A model generated the notes under the pieces. It did no database searches and had not been told where the DNA came from. It worked only from the letters and a program-made list of their open reading frames with translations. A stretch of DNA of 64,000 nucleotides, taken from assembly GCF_003205495.1 (NCBI RefSeq), contig NZ_QJRX01000004.1:186764-250763 (forward strand). The letters run 5' to 3'. Both the position numbers and the translations under genes were made by a program. This document shows positions 1 to 9,111 of this stretch, piece after piece. This DNA is from Aquipseudomonas alcaligenes (GTDB lineage Bacteria > Pseudomonadota > Gammaproteobacteria > Pseudomonadales > Pseudomonadaceae). How positions within the stretch are numbered: the stretch's first letter is position 1; every line of letters starts with the position of its first letter.

Positions 1-1030
1 TGGTCGATCGGCCCGAGCAGGGTAAAGGTCCAGCTGCCGTCGCCGTTCACTTGCAGGCTGAACACGTCATAGTCACCGGCTTCGGTACCCTCGACGTAAC
101 CCACCAGCACTCCGCCGTCCATGCGGTACTGTAACTCTTCCCCGCCTGACTTCAGGCCCTGAACAGTGAGCGATGCCAGGGCAGCCTCAGCTGCACCGCC
201 CTCGCCCTCGATGTCGATCAGGCTGAAATCACCAGGGCCATCGGCACCGAAGTTCACCAGCGCATTCAGCGAGCCATCTCCGCCCGAAGCCACCAGGGTC
301 TGCGCGGGGTTGGCATCGCTACCGACCGGATCACCGTCCTCGTTGTTGCCCTCGTACGGCGGCGCCGGCGGGGCGCCCTCGCCAGACCACAAGGTCAGCG
401 CGTCGTCATGCACCAGGCCGGATACCACCGGGCGCTGGTTTTCGCTGCCGGCCAGCACCGGCACATCGTCCTCGACATCGATCACGAAACTGCCCGACGG
501 GAATCCACCCACCAGCGGGTCGCCATCGCCATCGGTGGCCGCCAGAACGCCAGAGAAGTCGATCGGCAGGCCTTCGTCATCACTCAGCAACTCGCTGTCA
601 TCGCCATCGGGTTTCGGATGGTCGATCGGCCCGAGCAGGGTAAAGGTCCAGCTGCCGTCGCCGTTCACTTGCAGGCTGAACACGTCATAGTCACCGGCTT
701 CGGTACCCTCGACGTAACCCACCAGCACTCCGCCGTCCATGCGGTGCTGTAACTCTTCCCCGCCTGACTTCAGGCCCTGAACAGTGAGCGATGCCAGGGC
801 AGCCTCAGCTGCACCGCCCTCGCCCTCGATGTCGATCAGGCTGAAAGCACCGGGGCCATCGGCACCGAAGTTCACCAGCGCACTCAGCGAACCCTCTCCG
901 CCCGAGGCCACCAGGGTCTGCGCAGGGTTGGCATCGCTGCCGACCGGATCACCGTCCTCGTTGTTGCCCTCGTACGGCGCTGCCGGCGGGGCGCCCTCGC
1001 CAGACCACAAGGTCAGCGCGTCGTCATGCA
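1..1030 (-). repeat. Near-identical 618-bp (206-aa) tandem repeat in the adhesin
   Basis: Base 1 onward recurs from base 619 almost unchanged (offset 618, a multiple of three) until about 412/1030, after which the copies diverge. The window edge cuts the array, so the copy number is unknown. A third, clearly diverged unit lies nearer the N-terminus (about 1080-1790). Near-identity at DNA level implies recent duplication or ongoing recombination. Confidence 0.9.
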
Positions 1031-2807
1031 CAGTTCCAGTCACGGTCGGACGTTGGTTATCACTGCCCACCAGCCGCGGCACGTCGTCCTCAATGTTGAT
1101 GACAAACAGGCCGTCGATGGAGTCGCCCTGAAATTCCGCCACCGGATCGCCGTCGAAGTCGGTCGCAGTGAGCACATGAGTGAAGTCGATGCCGAAGTAG
1201 GACTCCTCACCTTCGCCCAAGTACTCCCACAGTTCGCTGTCGTTGCCATCCTGCTGCGGATGGTCGATAGGGCCCTGGAGAGTGAAGGTGAAGTGGCCAT
1301 CGGCCTCCACCTGCAGGGTGAAGATCGGGATGCCACCTTCGCCCTTGTAGGCGACCAACTCGGTGTACAGCAGGCTCGGCGGATCACCGCCGTCATCATA
1401 TTCGGTCACTTCGTAGATCAGGGAGACCCCACCCGATTTCAGCCCTTGCGCACCGAGCACAAGGTTGGCGGTAGTCGTGTCCACCAGGCCGAAGCTACCG
1501 ATGCGGTCTGCGCCGAAGTCGACCAGAAAACTAAGTGGCGGGGTGTAGGGGGAAGTATGACTACTGAAAGTAACGGTCTGATCCGGGTCGGCATCGGAGC
1601 CAATCGGGTCAGTGTCCTCGTTATTACCTTCGTGCGGGGCATCCAGCGCCAGTGGCGGCAGCATGAACAGTTCGTACTCACCGTCCGGCGGGCTCTTAGT
1701 AAGAGCATCCTCGTGCACCAGTCCATTGATCCGTGGAATGTACTCGCCCTCGCCGCGGTACAGCGCCAGCTGCGGGGTGTCGTCGTCCACCGTCACGCTC
1801 AGCGTGGCACTGGCAGCATCCCCATCACTGTCCGTGACGGTAAAGGGAATTTGCAGCAGTAACTCGTCCTCGGTGCCCACCACGGGGTGGTCCAAGGGCT
1901 CGAACAGAGTGAAGGTATAGGTACCGCCTGCATTGGCCACTTCGAATACATCGACCCGTATGTCCTCGCCTTCGCCGTCACCCGGGAGGATGTAGAACGC
2001 TATGAGGGTCTGCCCGTCGCCACTGATCTCGATGGACAGTGGATGGCCTTGCGACTGTATGGCCGCGAGATTCGGTGCATTCCAGGTGAAGCTACCGGGG
2101 CCGTCGGGGCCGAAGCTGTAGTTGAGCGCCCCAGAGACCTGGCTCGGTGCATCGGAATCACCCGACCCTCCTGTGTTCCGCTCAGCCAGACCAGGTGCCG
2201 AGGGATCACCATCTTCGTCAACCTCAGTTGTGGCCCCCTCAGCAGTCGGCAGGCCATCGACGGGCACCGCCGGCGCGGGTTCCGGATCCACTATGGGCTC
2301 GGCATCGGGAAACTCGGGGCCGGTGTTGAACCCCGCAGTCGGGAAGCCGATTACCGGATCCAGCGCACCACCGACCTCGCCCAGCAGCACAAAGCTGTGG
2401 CCACCACCTACGCCACCGGCGCCACCGCCACCACCGGCTCCCGGACCGGCGGCAGTCGCCTCGCCCTCCAGGGTCGGGTCGACGCCGGCTTCGATTGCGG
2501 CCTGCAGCTGCTCGACATCGGTCAGGTCGCTGTCCGACGGAGCGGCGGATTCCTGCTCCTGCGGCTGGGCCGTCTGCCCATCGCCACCAGCCAGCATCTG
2601 CTCATTGAGGTTCAGGCTGCTGTCGCGCCCGAGGGTGAGAACCTCACCATTGGTGAGAGTGACCGCAACCGCGCCGCCTGCACCAGTAACCAGTTGCTCG
2701 CCGGCATAGACACGATCGCCTTCGACTAGCGGTCGACGCGTTCCATCGCCGGCTACCGCAAAGACCTCGCCGACAACCTGACTGACGACACCAATCAAAG
2801 TAGCCAT
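1..2807 (-). CDS. LapA-like giant RTX/BapA-type surface adhesin, N-terminal part (runs off window)
   Basis: The frame from ATG 2807 stays open to base 1, giving at least 935 residues without the C-terminus. Residues 1-75 (MATLIGVVSQVVGEVFAV...) resemble the outer-membrane retention module of LapA-type adhesins. Residues 118-121 are TAAG, the motif cut by the periplasmic protease LapG between its two alanines in the known Lap system. A glycine-rich linker (about 121-136) follows. From about residue 220 come acidic extracellular repeats of T1SS-143/VCBS style, each with LKSGG and GPIDHP signatures. The Ca-binding RTX tail and secretion signal should lie outside the window. The divergent type I secretion genes at 3268-8212 are the obvious exporter. 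Role by family: cell-surface attachment and biofilm, released when c-di-GMP falls. lapD and lapG are not in the window. Confidence 0.9.
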   Translation of the reverse strand, partial: MATLIGVVSQVVGEVFAVAGDGTRRPLVEGDRVYAGEQLVTGAGGAVAVTLTNGEVLTLGRDSSLNLNEQMLAGGDGQTAQPQEQESAAPSDSDLTDVEQLQAAIEAGVDPTLEGEATAAGPGAGGGGGAGGVGGGHSFVLLGEVGGALDPVIGFPTAGFNTGPEFPDAEPIVDPEPAPAVPVDGLPTAEGATTEVDEDGDPSAPGLAERNTGGSGDSDAPSQVSGALNYSFGPDGPGSFTWNAPNLAAIQSQGHPLSIEISGDGQTLIAFYILPGDGEGEDIRVDVFEVANAGGTYTFTLFEPLDHPVVGTEDELLLQIPFTVTDSDGDAASATLSVTVDDDTPQLALYRGEGEYIPRINGLVHEDALTKSPPDGEYELFMLPPLALDAPHEGNNEDTDPIGSDADPDQTVTFSSHTSPYTPPLSFLVDFGADRIGSFGLVDTTTANLVLGAQGLKSGGVSLIYEVTEYDDGGDPPSLLYTELVAYKGEGGIPIFTLQVEADGHFTFTLQGPIDHPQQDGNDSELWEYLGEGEESYFGIDFTHVLTATDFDGDPVAEFQGDSIDGLFVINIEDDVPRLVGSDNQRPTVTGTVHDDALTLWSGEGAPPAAPYEGNNEDGDPVGSDANPAQTLVASGGEGSLSALVNFGADGPGAFSLIDIEGEGGAAEAALASLTVQGLKSGGEELQHRMDGGVLVGYVEGTEAGDYDVFSLQVNGDGSWTFTLLGPIDHPKPDGDDSELLSDDEGLPIDFSGVLAATDGDGDPLVGGFPSGSFVIDVEDDVPVLAGSENQRPVVSGLVHDDALTLWSGEGAPPAPPYEGNNEDGDPVGSDANPAQTLVASGGDGSLNALVNFGADGPGDFSLIDIEGEGGAAEAALASLTVQGLKSGGEELQYRMDGGVLVGYVEGTEAGDYDVFSLQVNGDGSWTFTLLGPID

Positions 2808-3267
2808 GATTCCTTCCTCCGCACTACAGCTGCCGACCACCGCCGACACGTTTCAAAAGGGCCAAACCACCTTTCGAACCCGGGATTGCGTACGAAGAAG
2901 AACTGAATGAATTCGCGCGGTGCAATAAACCTGAAAATTGCAATGCGACAAAAAAGTGTCGCCCCAACTGCACCGGATCACTCCCTCAGAACATCCCCGC
3001 CCCTTATGCTCCAAACTGCGATTGACCATCCGTCTTAACTGCGAAAGGGCCTGAAGGCCTCGTTTTTCGCGGCTTACGGAAGAAACAATGTGCCCGTTCT
3101 CACAGAGTGCATAAGACTTTTTCCTCATAAACCTTGTGAGGATTTTTTCTTAGCTACGCTTGTGAATGTTCTTAGCTGTGATGTTACAGACCTGGAACAG
3201 ATTTCCGGGCAAAAGCGTCATTTATTTGGCGACAGGAACCGAGCATACAAATAAGGAGAAGCATCTC
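2808..3267. other. Divergent adhesin/secretion intergenic region (460 bp)
   Basis: This gap is visibly more AT-rich than the genes on either side. It must hold the promoters for both the adhesin (minus) and the TolC-type gene (plus). The minus-strand frame 2853-3128 has no family resemblance and is not called. An imperfect inverted repeat CCTCA/TGAGG followed by a T run lies at about 3123-3148 and could be a weak leader hairpin. Confidence 0.6.
3147..3177 (+). promoter_or_regulatory. Direct repeat TTCTTAGCT x2, 22-bp spacing
   Basis: TTCTTAGCT occurs at 3147-3155 and again at 3169-3177. The 22-bp period is about two helical turns, so a dimeric or tandem regulator could bind one face of the DNA. 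The sites lie about 90-120 bp upstream of the TolC-type start. The regulator is unknown. Confidence 0.3.
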
Positions 3268-4623
3268 ATGCGCGTTCTTACACCGCTCTGCAGCAGTATC
3301 CTGCTGGCCATGGCCTGTGCTCAGGCCCAGGCCATGACGCTCTCGGAAGCCATCCAGAGCACCATCGACAATCATCCCGAGCTGCACGCCAGCATGAATG
3401 ATCGTCTCTCGGCCGACGAGGATGTGAAGATCGCCAGAGGTGGCTACCTGCCCACCGTCGATCTGCTGGTCGGCTACGGCCGCGAGCAGACCGACAGTCC
3501 GAGCACGCGTGCCCTTGGCGACCACAATAAAGAGACTCTCAATTACCGCGATGCCGAGCTGCGCCTGCGGCAGATGCTCTTCGACGGCTTCAATACGCCC
3601 AACGAAGTGGCCCGCACCGAGTCGGTGGTCAACTCCCGCGCCTATTACGTCCTCGGCACCTCCGAGAGCCTGGCCCTGCGCACCGTCGAGGTCTACCTGG
3701 ACGTGCTCAAGCGCCGCGAGATGGTGAGCCTGGCGGAGAACAACCTGCAGGCCCACCAGCGCATCCATGACCAGATCCGCCTGCGTAGCGAGCGTGGCGT
3801 CGGCAGCACCGCCGACCTCGACCAGTCCGAGGCACGTCTGGCCCTGGCGGAGAACAACCTCTACACCGAGCAGGTCAACCTGGCCGACGCCCAGGCCAAC
3901 TTCTTCAGTGCCACCGGGCGCATGCCGGACGAGCTGGAACAACCGGCCACGGTCAAGGGCGAGCTGCCGGAAGACATCAACATGGCCCGGCAGACGGTGA
4001 TGGACAACAACCCCTACCTGAAGTCCGCCCAGGCCGACGTGCACGCCGCCGAGAAGCAGTACGAAGTGGCCAAGGCGCCCTTCTATCCGCGCTTCGACCT
4101 GGAACTGGCCACTACCGCCGATGACAACGTCCAGGGCGACGAGGGCCACTACAACACCTGGCGCGCCGCCGTGGTGATGAACTACAACCTGTTCAACGGC
4201 ATGCGTGACAAGGCCCGCCTGCAGGGCGCCGCGCACAAGATCAACCAGTCCATGGACATCCGCAACAACGCCCTGCGGGTGCTCAACGAGAACCTGGCCC
4301 TGGCCTGGAACGCCATGGAAAACGCCCGTCTGCAGACCCCCAAGGCCCGTGACTATGCCGACTACACCTCGCGCGTGCGCGAGGCCTACCAGCAACAGTT
4401 CAGCCTCGGTCAACGCACCCTGCTCGACCTGCTGGACAGCGAGAACGAACTCTTCACCGCCAACCGCCGCTACACCGAGGTGCGCTACACCGAAGAGTTC
4501 TCCATGTACCGCGTCATCTCCGCCATGGGCGAGCTGTTGAAGAAGCAGAACGTCGTAGTCCCGGCCGAAGCTGTAGCCCTCACCGAAGTGAAGAGCGAGG
4601 CCCGCCTGCCGGACATGCAGTAA
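3268..4623 (+). CDS. lapE: TolC-family outer-membrane pore of the Lap type I secretion system (LapE-like)
   Basis: 451 residues. ATG 3268 is chosen because AAGGAGAA (3253-3260) is well spaced and the protein then opens with a typical signal peptide, MRVLTPLCSSILLAMACAQAQA. An in-frame upstream start at 3166 would bury that signal. The rest matches the TolC/type I OEP family: two internally similar helical halves rich in long coiled-coil segments, such as ALRTVEVYLDVLKRREMVSLAENN and a later repeat of the same kind. It should form the trimeric outer-membrane tunnel that exports the adjacent adhesin, in which the adhesin N-terminus may stay lodged. It is first in the order pore-ATPase-adaptor. 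Confidence 0.88.
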   Translation: MRVLTPLCSSILLAMACAQAQAMTLSEAIQSTIDNHPELHASMNDRLSADEDVKIARGGYLPTVDLLVGYGREQTDSPSTRALGDHNKETLNYRDAELRLRQMLFDGFNTPNEVARTESVVNSRAYYVLGTSESLALRTVEVYLDVLKRREMVSLAENNLQAHQRIHDQIRLRSERGVGSTADLDQSEARLALAENNLYTEQVNLADAQANFFSATGRMPDELEQPATVKGELPEDINMARQTVMDNNPYLKSAQADVHAAEKQYEVAKAPFYPRFDLELATTADDNVQGDEGHYNTWRAAVVMNYNLFNGMRDKARLQGAAHKINQSMDIRNNALRVLNENLALAWNAMENARLQTPKARDYADYTSRVREAYQQQFSLGQRTLLDLLDSENELFTANRRYTEVRYTEEFSMYRVISAMGELLKKQNVVVPAEAVALTEVKSEARLPDMQ

Positions 4624-4693
4624 TACCGGCGAAGTCGTTGCCCGGTGGCCGCCGGCCCCGGGCAACTGCTCAGGAGTAGTGACCTTGACCACC

Positions 4694-6841
4694 ATGGAAC
4701 GGAGACCCTCCGACGACCAGCGGCAGAGTCACGACGACCCGTTGCTGGACGGCCTGCTGATCCTCTGCAACCTGCACGAATGCTCGGCCAGCCGTGCCAG
4801 CCTGACCGCCGGCCTGCCGATGCCCGAACAGCGCCTGAGCGCCGAGCTGCTGCCGCGGGCGGCGGCGCGCGCCGGCCTGCAGGGACGCATCCTGCGGCGC
4901 GAGCTGGAGGCCATCTCGCCGCTGAACCTGCCGGTTCTGCTGCTCCTGAAGGACGGCCGCAGCGCCGTGCTGCGCAAGATCGGCCCGAAGAACCAGATGC
5001 AGATCCTGCCCTGCGAGGCCGATGGCGGCGAGCAGTGGGTCAACCGCGAGCATCTGGCCATCGAGTACAGCGGCCAGGCCTTCTTCGCCAAGCCACAGCA
5101 TGAGCTGGAAGACACCCGCACGCCGCTGGTGCCAAGGGTCGAGGCCTGGTTCCGCGACACGCTCAAGCTGTCGCGCTGGCTCTATACCGACGCCGTACTG
5201 GCCAGCCTACTGATCAACCTGCTCGGCCTGATGGTGCCGCTGTTCGTCATGCAGACCTACGACCGGGTGGTGCCCAACCAGGCCACCTCGACCCTCTGGG
5301 TGCTGGCCATCGGCCTGTTCATCGGTACCGGCTTCGAGCTGCTGCTGCGGGTCTTGCGCGCCTACCTGCTGGACGTGGCCGGCAAGAAGACCGACGTGGT
5401 GCTGTCCGCCACCCTGTTCGAGCGCATCACTGGCATGTCGATGAAAGCCCGGCCCGCCACGGTCGGTGGTTTCGCCCAGAGCATCCACGACTTCCAGGGC
5501 CTGCGCGAATTCCTCACCGCGGTCACCCTCACCAGCCTGATCGACCTGCCCTTCTCGCTGCTGATGATCCTGGTCATCGGCCTGCTCGGTGGCTGGCTGG
5601 TGGTGATCCCGCTGCTGGCCTTCCCGATCACCGCGCTGTTCGCCCTGATCATCCAGGCGCGCCTGCGCGATACGGTGGAGAAGAGCCTGGCGCTCGGTGC
5701 CGAACGCCAGGCCTTGCTGATCGAGACCCTCGGCGGCCTGGAGACCCTCAAGGCGTGCAGCGCCGAGAGCGAGCGCCAGCACCACTGGGAGAAGACCCAT
5801 GGCGCGCTCACCCGCCTGGACAGCCACGCCCGCTTCCTCGCCTCCCTGGCCACCAACGGCACCATGTTCCTGCAGCAGTTTGCCGGCATGGCCACCATAG
5901 TCTCCGGGGTCTACATCATCATCGCCGGCAACCTCAGCGTCGGCGCCCTGGTCGCCTGCTACATGCTCGGCAGCCGGGTACTCGCGCCCCTGGGCCAGAT
6001 CGCCGGCCTGATCACCCGCTACCAGCAGGCGCGCCTGACCATGACCAGCACCGACGCCCTGATGGCACTGCCCCAGGAGCGCCAGCCCAAGCAGCGCCCG
6101 CTGGAACGCACTCACCTCAAGGGGGCGCTGGACGTGCGCCAGGTCAGCTTCAGCTACCCCGGGCAGAGCACCCCGGCGCTGAGCAAGGTCAGCCTGCACA
6201 TGGCCGCCGGCGAACGGGTCGGCATCATCGGCCGCAGCGGCTCGGGCAAGAGCACCCTGGCGCGCCTGCTGATGAATTTCTACACCCCGGACGAAGGCCA
6301 GATCCTGCTCGACGGCCTGGACCTGCGCCAGCTCGACGTGGCCGACCTGCGCCACCAGATCGGCTACGTCGCCCATGACCTGCCGCTGCTGGCCGGCAGC
6401 CTGCGCGACAACCTGACGCTGGGGGCACGCTACGTCAGCGACGCGCGCATGCTGGAGGTAGCAGAGCTCGCCGGCGTCACCGAGCTGGCCCGCCAGCACC
6501 CGCAGGGCTTCGACCGTCCGGTGGGCGAGCGCGGCCAGCTGCTTTCCGGCGGCCAGCGTCAGGCCGTACTGTTGGCCCGCGCACTGCTGCTGGACCCGCC
6601 GATCCTGCTGCTGGACGAACCCACCAGTGCCATGGACAACACCAGCGAGGACATCCTGCGCAACCGCCTGCAGAGCTGGTCGCAGGGCAAGACCCTGCTG
6701 CTGATCACCCACCGGACGTCCATGCTCAGCCTGGTCGAACGCCTGATCGTGATGGATTACGGCCACATAGTCGCCGATGGCCCCAAGGAAGCGGTGATCG
6801 ACGCCCTGCGCAAGGGCCGTGTCGGCCCGGCGGCGGTGTAG
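4694..6841 (+). CDS. lapB: Type I secretion ABC transporter ATPase/permease (LapB-like)
   Basis: 715 residues from ATG 4694. An inactive C39-like N-terminal domain (about 1-150) lacks an obvious catalytic cysteine. A six-helix ABC membrane domain (about 165-450) contains DRVVPNQATSTLWVLAIG. The nucleotide-binding domain has Walker A GRSGSGKST (about 512-520), signature LLSGGQRQ (about 616) and Walker B ILLLDEPTSAMD (about 637-648). It should power export of the neighbouring adhesin. Start choice is uncertain: AGGAG at 4672-4676 is best spaced for TTG 4685, and GTG 4679 is also in frame. ATG 4694 gives the N-terminus length I remember for LapB proteins. It ends 12 bp before the adaptor gene. 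Confidence 0.9.
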   Translation: MERRPSDDQRQSHDDPLLDGLLILCNLHECSASRASLTAGLPMPEQRLSAELLPRAAARAGLQGRILRRELEAISPLNLPVLLLLKDGRSAVLRKIGPKNQMQILPCEADGGEQWVNREHLAIEYSGQAFFAKPQHELEDTRTPLVPRVEAWFRDTLKLSRWLYTDAVLASLLINLLGLMVPLFVMQTYDRVVPNQATSTLWVLAIGLFIGTGFELLLRVLRAYLLDVAGKKTDVVLSATLFERITGMSMKARPATVGGFAQSIHDFQGLREFLTAVTLTSLIDLPFSLLMILVIGLLGGWLVVIPLLAFPITALFALIIQARLRDTVEKSLALGAERQALLIETLGGLETLKACSAESERQHHWEKTHGALTRLDSHARFLASLATNGTMFLQQFAGMATIVSGVYIIIAGNLSVGALVACYMLGSRVLAPLGQIAGLITRYQQARLTMTSTDALMALPQERQPKQRPLERTHLKGALDVRQVSFSYPGQSTPALSKVSLHMAAGERVGIIGRSGSGKSTLARLLMNFYTPDEGQILLDGLDLRQLDVADLRHQIGYVAHDLPLLAGSLRDNLTLGARYVSDARMLEVAELAGVTELARQHPQGFDRPVGERGQLLSGGQRQAVLLARALLLDPPILLLDEPTSAMDNTSEDILRNRLQSWSQGKTLLLITHRTSMLSLVERLIVMDYGHIVADGPKEAVIDALRKGRVGPAAV

Positions 6842-6853
6842 CGGGAGACCCCC

Positions 6854-8212
6854 ATGGAACTCGCCCAATCCCTGCGCGACTACTTCGGCAGCCTGAAGCG
6901 GCAGAAGCAGGACACCGAATTCATGCCGGAAGTGGACGGCGCCATCCTCGAGGACTCGCCCTGGCTGGCCCGCGCCACCGTCTGGTCGGTGACCGCCTGC
7001 CTGCTGGCGGCGCTGATCTGGGCCAAGTTCGCCGAACTGGAGGAAGTCACCACCGGCGAAGGCAAGGCCATCCCCTCCAGCAAGGTACAGGTCATCCAGA
7101 ACCTGGAAGGCGGCATAGTCACGGAAATCTTCGTGCGCGAGGGCCAGGTGGTGAACAAGGGCGACGTGCTGCTGCGCCTGGACGCCACCCGTTTCATTTC
7201 CAACCGTGGGGAAACCGAGGCCGACCGCCTGGCCCTGCTGGCGCGGGTCGAGCGCCTCAGTGCCGAGGCCGAAGGACGCCCCATCGCCCTGCCGGAGGAC
7301 CTGGTCAAGCAGGCGCCGCAGCTGGCCGAGGACGAGATGGCCCTGTACCGCTCGCGCCAGCAGCGCCTGGACAGCGAGCAGAACACCCTGCGCGAACAGC
7401 TGCGGCAGAAGACCCAGGAGCTGGCCGAGTTCCGCGCCAAGGCCCAGCAGTATCGTTCCAGCCTGGGGCTGCTCCAGCAGGAGCTGAACATGTCGCAACC
7501 GCTGGTGGGCACGGGCGCCATCTCGGAGGTGGAGATCCTGCGCCTGCGCCGCAGCGCGGTGGAAGTGCGCGGCTCGCTGGACGCCACCAACCTGGCCATT
7601 CCCAGGGCCGAGGCGGCCATGCAGGAAATCGAGAGCAAGCTCAACGAATCGACCCTGGCTTTCCGCACCGAGGCGCTCAAGGAGCTCAACGAGGTCCGCA
7701 CCGAACTGAAGAAGATCACCTCCACCAGCGTGGCCATCGAGGACCGGGTCAGCCGCACCACGGTGATCTCGCCGGTCTACGGGGTGATCAAGCTGCTCAA
7801 GGTCAACACCATCGGCGGCGTGGTGCAGCCCGGCGATCCGATGGTCGAGGTGGTGCCGCTGGAGGACAACCTGCTGATCGAGGCCAAGGTGCGGCCGCAG
7901 GACGTGGCCTTCCTGCACCCCGGGCAGAAGGCCATGGTCAAGTTCACCGCCTATGACTTCACCATCTACGGTGGGCTGAAGGCCAAGCTGGAAGTGATCA
8001 GCGCCGACACCATCACCGACGAGGAAGGCAACAGCTTCTATCTGATCCAGGTGCGCACCGACAAGAGCCATTTGGGCACCGAGGAACACCCGCTGCTGAT
8101 CATCCCCGGCATGGTCGCCACCGTGGACATAGTCACCGGGCAGAAGAGCGTGCTGGACTACCTGCTCAAGCCGGTGCTCAAGGCCCGCTCCGAAGCCCTG
8201 CGCGAGCGCTGA
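6854..8212 (+). CDS. lapC: HlyD-family membrane fusion protein of type I secretion (LapC-like)
   Basis: 452 residues; GGGAG at 6842-6846 sits well before ATG 6854. A short cytoplasmic N-terminus is followed by one membrane helix (about residues 35-58, SVTACLLAALIWAKF). Then come a lipoyl/biotinyl half-motif (VIQNLEGGIVTEIFVREGQVV), a long coiled coil (about 115-300), the second half-motif (VISPVYGVIKLLKVNTIGGVV) and a beta-barrel end. It should link the inner-membrane ATPase to the TolC-type pore across the periplasm. It is last of the three co-directional secretion genes and is convergent with the MOSC gene 27 bp away. Confidence 0.9.
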   Translation: MELAQSLRDYFGSLKRQKQDTEFMPEVDGAILEDSPWLARATVWSVTACLLAALIWAKFAELEEVTTGEGKAIPSSKVQVIQNLEGGIVTEIFVREGQVVNKGDVLLRLDATRFISNRGETEADRLALLARVERLSAEAEGRPIALPEDLVKQAPQLAEDEMALYRSRQQRLDSEQNTLREQLRQKTQELAEFRAKAQQYRSSLGLLQQELNMSQPLVGTGAISEVEILRLRRSAVEVRGSLDATNLAIPRAEAAMQEIESKLNESTLAFRTEALKELNEVRTELKKITSTSVAIEDRVSRTTVISPVYGVIKLLKVNTIGGVVQPGDPMVEVVPLEDNLLIEAKVRPQDVAFLHPGQKAMVKFTAYDFTIYGGLKAKLEVISADTITDEEGNSFYLIQVRTDKSHLGTEEHPLLIIPGMVATVDIVTGQKSVLDYLLKPVLKARSEALRER

Positions 8213-8239
8213 AGGGAAGCGCCGGAGAGCGCTGCGCGG

Positions 8240-9043
8240 CTACTCCAGCACCTCGACCGGCATGCCCAGGCGCAGCTCGCCGGTGCCGCGCGGCAACAGG
8301 TTCTGCCCGAAGTACACATCACCGTCGCGCTCGCGATAGGTCTTCAGGGTGGTCAGCGGCTCGCGGTCGGCGTTGCGTTCGCCGGTCTGCGGGTCGATGG
8401 TGGTGAGAATGCAGCGGCTGCAGCCCTTGGCAACCTCGAACTCGATGGTACCGATGCGGATGCGCTTCCAGCCGTCCTCGGCATAGGGCGCGCTGCCCTC
8501 GATCACCAGGTTGGGGCGAAAACGCAGCATCTCCAGCGGCCGGCCGACCCGCGCGGAGAGGTCGTCCAGCGAGGCCTGGCCGATCAGCAGCAGCGGGAAC
8601 CCATCGGAAAAGGCCACCTTGTCGCCGGGCTGGGCGTAGCCGGTATCGACCTGGCGGGCGCGCGCCTCGGGCACCTGCACCAGGCGGCAGGGCCGACCGA
8701 GAAAGGCGCTCAGCCACTCGGCCGCGGCATCGCCGGCATCCGGCACACGCAGGCTGTCGCGCCAGACGGTCACGCCACGCAGGTCCGCCTCGGGATCGGG
8801 CAGCGCCACCTCCAGGCGGCCATGCCCGGGCGCGCTCAGGCTCAGGCCGCCCGTGGCGTTGTACAGCGCGCTCAATTGGCTCATCTGCGGCAGCAGGCGC
8901 TGGGTCAGGAAGCGCCCGCTCTCGGGCTCCACCAGCATCCAGCGCCGGTCGCCGCGCAGGCCCAGCGCCTCCAGGGGCGAACTGCTCAGACTCTCGCCAC
9001 GGGCGGACTTGAGCGGGTAACGGTAGAGGGCGGAGAGTTGCAT
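8240..9043 (-). CDS. MOSC-domain protein (YcbX-like, without ferredoxin tail)
   Basis: 267 residues. It has an N-terminal MOSC beta-barrel region (MQLSALYRYPLKSARGESLSS) and a C-terminal MOSC domain with the conserved cysteine region KGCSRCILTTIDPQTGERN. MOSC domains bind molybdenum cofactor in the sulfurase and mARC/YcbX/YiiM families, where the cysteine ligates Mo. The protein is about 100 residues shorter than E. coli YcbX, which adds a 2Fe-2S domain, so a separate electron donor would be needed. The exact substrate is unknown; N-hydroxylated compounds are reduced by relatives. It is separated by 68 bp from cheV. The molybdenum cofactor genes are 8 kb away. Confidence 0.82.
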   Translation of the reverse strand: MQLSALYRYPLKSARGESLSSSPLEALGLRGDRRWMLVEPESGRFLTQRLLPQMSQLSALYNATGGLSLSAPGHGRLEVALPDPEADLRGVTVWRDSLRVPDAGDAAAEWLSAFLGRPCRLVQVPEARARQVDTGYAQPGDKVAFSDGFPLLLIGQASLDDLSARVGRPLEMLRFRPNLVIEGSAPYAEDGWKRIRIGTIEFEVAKGCSRCILTTIDPQTGERNADREPLTTLKTYRERDGDVYFGQNLLPRGTGELRLGMPVEVLE

Positions 9044-9111
9044 GGGACCGGCATCCTTGGATCGTGAATGCCGGTTATACGGGGAGGACGCCGGCCACTC
9101 AAGCCTGGCGA

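Noticed and set aside
2853..3128. 91-codon minus-strand frame between the adhesin and exporter genes
   Set aside because: No start context, no family resemblance, and it covers the AT-rich divergent promoter region.
5207..8089. Very long open frame (about 960 codons) opposite the LapB/LapC genes
   Set aside because: High third-position GC opens antisense frames; the translation is low-complexity (Gln/Gly/Ala/Leu/His-rich), matches no family, and both forward genes have clear domains.
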